From Lachnospiraceae bacterium (GTDB lineage: Bacteria; Bacillota; Clostridia; Lachnospirales; Lachnospiraceae), in NCBI GenBank assembly GCA_014804225.1, contig JAAVAF010000108.1, positions 1 through 20,028 of the forward strand: a stretch of 20,028 bases of DNA, in the 5' to 3' direction. Below are positions 14,432 through 20,028 of this stretch, in pieces. A model generated the notes under the pieces. That model saw only the letters and a list, made by a program, of their open reading frames with translations, was not told the origin of the DNA and made no database searches. Numbering within the stretch: position 1 is the first letter of the stretch; each line of letters opens with the position of its first letter. A program made the translations under genes and the position numbers.

Positions 14432-14959
14432 CTAACTTGTCTGAAGAGAAGCACCTTCGTATGAACGGTCGGTTTGTCTGCGTATCAGGTCGATTTCAGC
14501 CCATTTTTTTGCCTCGTCTTCGGCGGCCTCCTGCAACAATCGTTCATAAATGGCGTTTGCCTCTTTGATGATCTCGTCCTGCTCGGGCGGAAGAATGACG
14601 TCAACATTGACATTCGTACTGCCTGCAAGGAGAGAATCCACCGTGTTCTGACTGCTTGATTTATGTAGAATTGCGTCCAAAGCTTCCTGCGTCTGCGCAT
14701 CAACAGGTCCTTTGCCGTAAAGACCCGAATAAGAGCCTGTTGTGGCGTTGAATGCATCATCATCTGCTGCTGCATCGTTTGAGTGCATCTCAAGAGCAAG
14801 CTGTTCTTCCTTTTCTTTTGCTTCTATTTTAAGCGCTTCTTCCTTTTCCGCTTTTGAAGGCCAAATACGGACAACCTCTGGATTATATGTAACTAACCAC
14901 CATTTGATAACATGCGGATAGTATTTTTTCAAAAAATATGCCGTTGCCGGTTCCATCAT
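14432..14959 (-). CDS. Unrecognised hydrophilic protein (175 residues)
   Basis: I do not recognise this family. The N-terminal 35 residues are rich in aromatic and basic residues (YFLKKYYPHVIKWWLVTYNP) and look like a folded or binding segment; residues about 36-60 are a charged Glu/Lys/Ala helix likely to be coiled coil; 60-120 is Ser/Asn/Gly-rich and probably flexible; 125-165 is another charged helix. No signal peptide or membrane span. The frame is open to a TTG at 15052, but the extended -10 promoter at 15002-15010 means transcription would start near 14995, inside that longer frame. ATG 14959 is therefore preferred, with GGAAAG (14972-14977) upstream; ATG 14971 is in frame but touches the GGAAAG. 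It is convergent with porB and divergent from clpB. Confidence 0.65.
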   Translation of the reverse strand: MMEPATAYFLKKYYPHVIKWWLVTYNPEVVRIWPSKAEKEEALKIEAKEKEEQLALEMHSNDAAADDDAFNATTGSYSGLYGKGPVDAQTQEALDAILHKSSSQNTVDSLLAGSTNVNVDVILPPEQDEIIKEANAIYERLLQEAAEDEAKKWAEIDLIRRQTDRSYEGASLQTS

Positions 14960-15001
14960 AAATCGCACCATCTTTCCATGCCGTTTGGCAAGTATACCAA
15001 T

Positions 15002-15010
15002 ATTATAACA
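15002..15010 (-). promoter_or_regulatory. Extended -10 promoter for the minus-strand gene
   Basis: Read on the minus strand, TGTTATAAT is a perfect extended -10 (TGnTATAAT). No good -35 lies 16-18 bases upstream, which is typical for promoters that rely on the TG extension. The predicted start is near 14995, about 36 bases before ATG 14959. Confidence 0.6.
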
Positions 15011-15163
15011 TAACTTGTCTAAAAACGGTACAAAAATTAAAAAAATCTCCAAAAAATATATCGGTACGATTGCATCGATTCAATAGCATGAATTTTAAAG
15101 AAGGCAGTCCTTTCGTTCCAATTTGAACTTTTTATAAAAATTGTTATAAAAGTATAAACTAAA

Positions 15164-15191
15164 TTGACAAAGCTGAAAAAGGTGTTATATT
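15164..15191 (+). promoter_or_regulatory. Sigma-A-type promoter of clpB
   Basis: TTGACA (15164-15169) and TATATT (15186-15191) are spaced by 16 bases, with a predicted start near 15198 and a leader of about 53 bases. No CIRCE inverted repeat (HrcA) and no tandem GGTCAAA-type heptads (CtsR) were seen in 15053-15250. Confidence 0.7.
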
Positions 15192-15250
15192 AAACATAGA
15201 ACAGATAAAACAATGTGAAGAGAAAACAAAGAAAGGAGCGTGAGTTTGGC

Positions 15251-17839
15251 ATGAATATTCAAAAATTTACGCAAAAATCAATTGAAGCAGTCAATGCCTG
15301 CGAAAAGCTGGCATATGAATACGGCAATCAGGAGCTGGAGCAGGAGCATCTTTTGTATGCGCTCTTGACGGTTGATGACAGCCTGATTTTGAAATTGACA
15401 GAAAAAATGGAAATCAATACAGAATATTTTTTGGAGCGCGTGGAAAAAGCGCTTGCAAAACGTGTCAAGGTACAGGGCGGTCAGATTTATGTGGGTCAAT
15501 ATCTGAATAAAACGCTGATCGGAGCGGAGGACGAGGCAAAGCGCATGGGTGACGAGTATGTGTCGGTAGAACACTTGTTTCTTGCAATGCTGCAAAGTCC
15601 GAATAAAGAAGTTAAGGAGATTTTCAGAGAGTACGGCATTACGCGTGAGCGTTTCTTGAAGGCGCTTTCACAGGTGCGCGGAAATCAAAAAGTGGTGAGT
15701 GATAATCCGGAGGCGACGTATGATACGCTTGAAAAATACGGTCAGGATTTGGTGGAAAAAGCGAGAAATCAAAAGCTTGATCCCGTTATCGGTCGCGACA
15801 ATGAAATCCGAAACATTATCCGGATCCTCTCAAGAAAGACGAAAAACAATCCTGTGCTGATTGGAGAACCGGGTGTCGGAAAGACGGCGGTTGTCGAGGG
15901 ACTTGCACAGCGTATTGTCAGAGGGGATGTCCCGCAAGGATTGAAGGATAAAAAGATTTTTTCCCTTGATATGGGTGCGCTTGTTGCGGGTGCAAAGTAC
16001 CGTGGCGAATTTGAGGAGCGTCTAAAGGCTGTGCTTGAGGACGTAAAAAACAGCGACGGACAGATTATTCTCTTTATTGACGAACTTCACACGATTGTCG
16101 GAGCCGGAAAGACGGACGGTGCGATGGACGCGGGCAATATGTTAAAGCCGATGCTTGCAAGGGGTGAACTGCATTGTATCGGTGCGACGACGCTCGATGA
16201 GTACAGGCAGTACATCGAGAAAGACGCGGCGCTTGAGCGGCGTTTTCAGCCGGTGATGGTAGACGAGCCGACGGTTGAGGATACGATCAGCATTTTAAGG
16301 GGATTAAAGGAGCGCTATGAGGTCTTTCACGGTGTAAAAATCATGGACAACGCGCTTGTAAGTGCAGCAACGCTTTCAAACAGATATATCACGGACCGTT
16401 TTCTGCCCGATAAGGCAATCGATCTTGTAGACGAGGCATGTGCACTGATAAAAACAGAGCTAGACTCAATGCCCGCAGAGCTTGACGAGCTGCAAAGGCG
16501 CATTATGCAGATGGAGATTGAAGTTGCCGCGTTAAAAAAGGAGGAGGACAGACTCAGCGCAGAACGTCTGGAAGCGCTTCAGGCGGAGCTTGCGGAGCAG
16601 AAGGAACGATACGATAACAGAAAGGCACAGTGGGATAACGAGAAGGCATGTGTGGAGAAGCTTTCCAAGCTGAGAGAGGACATCGAGGATTTAAACAATC
16701 AAATACAAATCGCCAAGCGCGAGGGAAATCTTGAGAAAGCGGCGGAATTAAGCTACGGTACGCTTCCACAGCTTAAAAAACAGCTTGAGGAGGAGGAGGC
16801 AAACGCGAATTCGCGGCAGATGAGCCTTGTACATGAAAGTGTGTCGGAGGACGAGATTGCAAGAATTATCTCGCGCTGGACGGGAATTCCCGTTGCAAAG
16901 CTCAACGAAAGTGAGCGCAATAAGACACTTCATTTGGACGAAGAGCTGCACAGGCGGGTTGTCGGACAGGATGAGGGCGTTACAAAGGTGACGGAAGCAA
17001 TTATCCGCTCAAAGGCGGGCATCAAAGATCCCGAAAAACCGATAGGTTCGTTCTTGTTTTTGGGACCTACGGGTGTCGGAAAAACAGAGCTTGCAAAGGC
17101 ACTTGCGTCTGCGCTTTTTGATGATGAGTCCAATATGGTGCGCATTGATATGAGTGAGTATATGGAAAAGCATTCCGTGTCAAGACTGATTGGGGCGCCT
17201 CCCGGATATATCGGTTATGATGAGGGCGGGCAGCTTACAGAGGCAGTGCGCAGAAAGCCTTACAGCGTTGTTTTGTTTGACGAGGTGGAGAAAGCACACC
17301 CCGATGTGTTTAATATCCTGCTTCAGGTGCTTGATGATGGGCGAATCACAGACTCACAGGGGCGTACGGTTGATTTTAAAAACACGATTTTAATTATGAC
17401 TTCTAACATCGGTGCGCATTATCTGCTTGAGGGAATTGACGAGAACGGGAATATCAGTGAACAGGCAAGCGAGCTTGTGATGAGTGAGTTGCGTGCGCAT
17501 TTTCGACCGGAGTTTTTGAACCGACTTGACGAAACGATTTTATTTAAGCCACTCACAAAGGATAACATCGGCGGTATTATTGGGCTTATTATGAAAGATT
17601 TAAATAGAAGACTTTCTGATAAGGAACTCTCGATTGAACTGTCCGAAAAAGCAAAAAGTTATATCGTGGAAAACGGATATGACCCTGTGTACGGCGCAAG
17701 ACCGTTGAAGCGGTATATCCAGAAGTATGTGGAAACACTGGCAGCAAAGCTGATTCTTGCCGATAAAGTAAAGGTTGATGATACGATATGGATTGATTTG
17801 AACGAAAAAGGCGATGAATTGATTGCAGTAGTGAAATAG
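15251..17839 (+). CDS. clpB: ClpB protein disaggregase (AAA+ chaperone)
   Basis: An 862-residue Hsp100 chaperone of normal length that, with DnaK, pulls polypeptides out of aggregates through a hexameric ATP-driven pore. Domains in order: a duplicated Clp N domain (about 1-145), the first AAA+ module with Walker A GEPGVGKT (205-212) and Walker B LFIDELHT (about 274-281), a coiled-coil middle domain (about 400-520, rich in Glu/Lys/Leu with AKREGNLEKAAELSYG), and the second AAA+ module with Walker A GPTGVGKT (605-612) and the pore loop region GYIGYDEGG. The middle domain separates it from ClpA, ClpC and ClpE; no ClpP-binding loop is evident. The frame opens at 15215, but ATG 15251 is chosen because MNIQKFTQKS is the conserved N terminus and AGGAG (15234-15238) precedes it, though with a long 12-base spacer. 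Confidence 0.97.
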   Translation: MNIQKFTQKSIEAVNACEKLAYEYGNQELEQEHLLYALLTVDDSLILKLTEKMEINTEYFLERVEKALAKRVKVQGGQIYVGQYLNKTLIGAEDEAKRMGDEYVSVEHLFLAMLQSPNKEVKEIFREYGITRERFLKALSQVRGNQKVVSDNPEATYDTLEKYGQDLVEKARNQKLDPVIGRDNEIRNIIRILSRKTKNNPVLIGEPGVGKTAVVEGLAQRIVRGDVPQGLKDKKIFSLDMGALVAGAKYRGEFEERLKAVLEDVKNSDGQIILFIDELHTIVGAGKTDGAMDAGNMLKPMLARGELHCIGATTLDEYRQYIEKDAALERRFQPVMVDEPTVEDTISILRGLKERYEVFHGVKIMDNALVSAATLSNRYITDRFLPDKAIDLVDEACALIKTELDSMPAELDELQRRIMQMEIEVAALKKEEDRLSAERLEALQAELAEQKERYDNRKAQWDNEKACVEKLSKLREDIEDLNNQIQIAKREGNLEKAAELSYGTLPQLKKQLEEEEANANSRQMSLVHESVSEDEIARIISRWTGIPVAKLNESERNKTLHLDEELHRRVVGQDEGVTKVTEAIIRSKAGIKDPEKPIGSFLFLGPTGVGKTELAKALASALFDDESNMVRIDMSEYMEKHSVSRLIGAPPGYIGYDEGGQLTEAVRRKPYSVVLFDEVEKAHPDVFNILLQVLDDGRITDSQGRTVDFKNTILIMTSNIGAHYLLEGIDENGNISEQASELVMSELRAHFRPEFLNRLDETILFKPLTKDNIGGIIGLIMKDLNRRLSDKELSIELSEKAKSYIVENGYDPVYGARPLKRYIQKYVETLAAKLILADKVKVDDTIWIDLNEKGDELIAVVK

Positions 17840-17851
17840 ATAGAGGAAAAC

Positions 17852-17894
17852 AAAAAAATAACACATGATTTTTAAAATCATGTGTTATTTTTTT
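17852..17894. terminator. Bidirectional terminator between clpB and the SGNH gene
   Basis: The 43-base segment is a perfect palindrome around 17873. The strong core ACACATGATT / AATCATGTGT is flanked by A-run and T-run, so it can end transcription from both converging genes. Confidence 0.85.
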
Positions 17895-17914
17895 GTGCTG
17901 TGCATTTATTCCAT

Positions 17915-18817
17915 TTAAACAACAATCGCATGTTTTAACAAAAATTCTTTCCAAATCGGATAATACTGCGCTCTGATATGTACCTGATCCCATGTGTAAT
18001 CAGATATCAGGGAGCCGTCCTTACAAAGACTGCTCTCGTTAATATCAATATAGAAAATATCCTTTTGGTTTGCAAGCGTGGCAATCAACTGATTTCGTGC
18101 AGCAATATTTTCATTGGTGATACTATCATCCTCATTGGACTTTCGTTCTGTGACAAGCAGATTTCCCTGAATAAAAATTAACGCGTTCGGCTGAAGGCTG
18201 CGAATATCCATCACCACATCTTTATAGTTATTAAAAAAGCTTTCAGGGGTACCTGTGCCGCATTCATTAATGCCGACCATAATGTAAATCTTCAAAAATT
18301 GCATTTCCGAAAGCACCTCTCGAATGGAGGTCTTTTTTCCGTCGTAAGTTATTTTTTCCTTATCATAATCATATATGGAAAGCGAATTTTTACATAGAAA
18401 AGTTGCATTTTCGATTCCGGCATACTGGCTGATTCCGACTGTGCGTGAGTCCCCGATAAAGCATGCGCCGTTAAAATAATCTTCATCAGCCGTGGTAAAG
18501 CTGTAAGATTTCGGCTCGGGGGACTTTGCTTCGACGGTAGAAAGGTCGGTTTCGCGCAGCCTTGAAGCAATATCATCAAACGGCTGTACTTCGTTGTTGA
18601 TAAAGGAGAAGGTGGCAACTGCCTGATCTCCCAAAAAATCTAACAGGTAAACACCGTCGTGAATTGCCCGCATCGCGGTAGCAAGCGGTAGATTAGACGG
18701 TGAATAGGAACCTTCATCAGGATAGTAGCTGGAATGCCATCGACTGCCAAGCAGACTGAAAGCAAGTGCTGATATAACAATTAGCAAAAAGAGTGTATAA
18801 TGTTTCTTGTCACTCAT
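17915..18817 (-). CDS. Membrane-anchored SGNH-type hydrolase/acetyltransferase partner of MBOAT
   Basis: A 300-residue protein with one N-terminal hydrophobic segment (about 8-24) acting as signal anchor, so the rest should lie outside the membrane. The SGNH catalytic blocks are readable: block I IGDSR with nucleophile S124, block III VGINE with N184, and block V DQVH with D277 and H280. Such proteins, paired with an MBOAT protein, act as the extracellular acetyl transferase (or esterase) in systems like AlgI/AlgJ(X) and PatA/PatB. It lies 41 bases after the MBOAT gene on the same strand, and the ribosome binding site AAGGAA (18827-18832) precedes ATG 18817. The acceptor glycan is not known. 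A lipase or esterase acting alone is less likely given the neighbour. Confidence 0.85.
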   Translation of the reverse strand: MSDKKHYTLFLLIVISALAFSLLGSRWHSSYYPDEGSYSPSNLPLATAMRAIHDGVYLLDFLGDQAVATFSFINNEVQPFDDIASRLRETDLSTVEAKSPEPKSYSFTTADEDYFNGACFIGDSRTVGISQYAGIENATFLCKNSLSIYDYDKEKITYDGKKTSIREVLSEMQFLKIYIMVGINECGTGTPESFFNNYKDVVMDIRSLQPNALIFIQGNLLVTERKSNEDDSITNENIAARNQLIATLANQKDIFYIDINESSLCKDGSLISDYTWDQVHIRAQYYPIWKEFLLKHAIVV

Positions 18818-18858
18818 AGTTGACCATTCCTTTTTTTATTTTATCAAAATTAAATACA

Positions 18859-20028
18859 TCAAAATCTAAAATACAAAAACGGGTTGTTGACACCGATTGC
18901 CAAAAGGTAAACGGAGTACCAAAATACGACAAGCAGTATGAGAATGCCAAGTGCTTTGTCACGTATTTTATCCCAAAGCATTTTAGGATAGCTGACAGCA
19001 AAAATAACGCTTGCTATTAAAAGCGGAGCATAGGTATGAAGAAGCTGCCAAAAATCATTGAGTGAAACGGCGCTGCTTGTTGCCCCGAAGAATGGGAACA
19101 GTTTTCCGAGATAAACAGCGAGCTCGGAAAAGTCCGTTATCGCAAAAATCGTCCAACTTACCGGTATATAAATCAGAATATACAAGTGTGATATCAGCCA
19201 CGAAAAAATATTTTTATGGTTCAGAAAACGAAGCAGGAAGCCTTTTTCAATGACTAAAAGGACGAAGATCAAAAGTCCCCAAACAATGAAATTCCATGAG
19301 GCACCGTGCCAAAATCCGACAAGCAGCCATACGATAAACAAATTGAATGTCCTGCGCAGAGGACCTTTGCGGTTTCCGCCAAGCGGAATGTAGACATACT
19401 CGCGAAACCATGCACCGAGTGTAATGTGCCATTTGCGCCAAAATTCCGTCACACTTCTTGACATATAGGGGTAATTGAAATTTTCGGGCATTTGAAATCC
19501 GAGCATTTCTCCCAAGCCGATTGCCATTACAGAATATCCGCAGAAGTCAAAATAGAGCTGCATGGAATACGCCGCGGCGCCAAGCCATGCAAGCGGTGTG
19601 GAAATGCTTTCAAATCCGATGGTGCAGACCTCGTTCCAGAGCGTGCCGATGCGGTTTGCGATGATGACCTTGTAGCCAAGACCAATGATAAAGGTTTTTA
19701 GTCCAAGGTCAATATTTTTCATCGAAATCGTGCGCTTTTTTAACGCGTCGGAAATACTTGAATAAACAACAATCGGTCCCGCGATGAGCTGCGGAAACAT
19801 ACAGATATATGCACCAAGGTTCGAAAATGACTTGTCAGCCTTGACTTTATCGAGATATACATCTACGATATAAGATACAATCTGAAAGGTATAAAAGCTG
19901 ATTCCAAGTGGCAAACTAATGTTTATAGTAAAAAACTGCCAATTGACGCTGCATGCTTTTAACAACAAATTGATATTTTCGATAAAAAAGTTTGTGTATT
20001 TAAAAAACAGCAATAATCCAAAATTATA
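18859..20028 (-). CDS. MBOAT-family O-acyltransferase (AlgI/DltB type), 5' partial
   Basis: A polytopic membrane protein cut by the window edge. The frame stays open to 20028, where the residues YNFGLLLFFKY continue upstream of the TTG at 20013, so the true start lies outside; roughly 90-100 residues are probably missing compared with the usual 450-500. The MBOAT core is clear: LPLGISFYTFQ, the conserved AGPIV, the SMQLYFDFCGYS helix, FWRKWHITLGAWFREYVYIPLGGNR, and the putative catalytic histidine in GFWHGASWNF. MBOAT proteins of this type move acetyl groups from cytoplasmic acetyl-CoA across the membrane for O-acetylation of exopolysaccharide, peptidoglycan or teichoic acid. The downstream SGNH protein is its expected partner. 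Confidence 0.93.
   Translation of the reverse strand, partial: YNFGLLLFFKYTNFFIENINLLLKACSVNWQFFTINISLPLGISFYTFQIVSYIVDVYLDKVKADKSFSNLGAYICMFPQLIAGPIVVYSSISDALKKRTISMKNIDLGLKTFIIGLGYKVIIANRIGTLWNEVCTIGFESISTPLAWLGAAAYSMQLYFDFCGYSVMAIGLGEMLGFQMPENFNYPYMSRSVTEFWRKWHITLGAWFREYVYIPLGGNRKGPLRRTFNLFIVWLLVGFWHGASWNFIVWGLLIFVLLVIEKGFLLRFLNHKNIFSWLISHLYILIYIPVSWTIFAITDFSELAVYLGKLFPFFGATSSAVSLNDFWQLLHTYAPLLIASVIFAVSYPKMLWDKIRDKALGILILLVVFWYSVYLLAIGVNNPFLYFRF

Noticed and set aside
14960..15052. Longer start (TTG) for the minus-strand unknown gene
   Set aside because: The added codons run through the TGTTATAAT promoter, so they would not be transcribed.

Overview
The window looks like a chromosomal segment of a low-to-mid GC Gram-positive anaerobe of the class Clostridia, most likely a Lachnospiraceae-type organism. 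This rests on strong AGGAGG ribosome binding sites, U-tract terminators, a four-subunit ferredoxin-dependent 2-oxoacid oxidoreductase, and a small two-helix membrane protein of a type I associate with that family. No rRNA, tRNA, CRISPR array, insertion sequence or integrase was seen.

Region 1 (1-8336, + strand) is the end of a surface-polysaccharide or teichoic-acid-like operon of nine closely spaced genes, closed by a hairpin near 8383-8428. It contains two IspD/TarI-type cytidylyltransferases, an extended SDR, a LicD-family phosphotransferase, a GT2 glycosyltransferase, a DUF4422 protein, a ribulose-phosphate-3-epimerase-like protein and a zinc-dependent medium-chain dehydrogenase. Together they suggest synthesis of one or two CDP-activated alditol phosphates and their transfer to a glycan. 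Four of the nine proteins also carry a small Rossmann-like 'YGAG' module attached to different catalytic domains. This region is the best candidate for something undescribed: an epimerase/reductase/cytidylyltransferase cassette that could make a CDP-pentitol other than CDP-ribitol.

Region 2 (8337-14381, + strand) is housekeeping: a small membrane protein, tandem hairpins, a consensus promoter and guaB (IMP dehydrogenase), a short cytosolic protein of unknown function, then the gamma-delta-alpha-beta subunits of a pyruvate/2-oxoacid:ferredoxin oxidoreductase. A strong terminator follows.

Region 3 (14382-17914) holds an unrecognised 175-residue protein on the minus strand with its own extended -10 promoter, and divergently the disaggregase gene clpB. 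Region 4 (17915-20028, minus strand) is an MBOAT acyltransferase, cut by the window edge, and an SGNH hydrolase-like partner, the usual pair for O-acetylation of cell-surface glycans.

No gene-free stretch exceeds 300 bases; the largest are 14960-15250 and 8337-8546, both described below.
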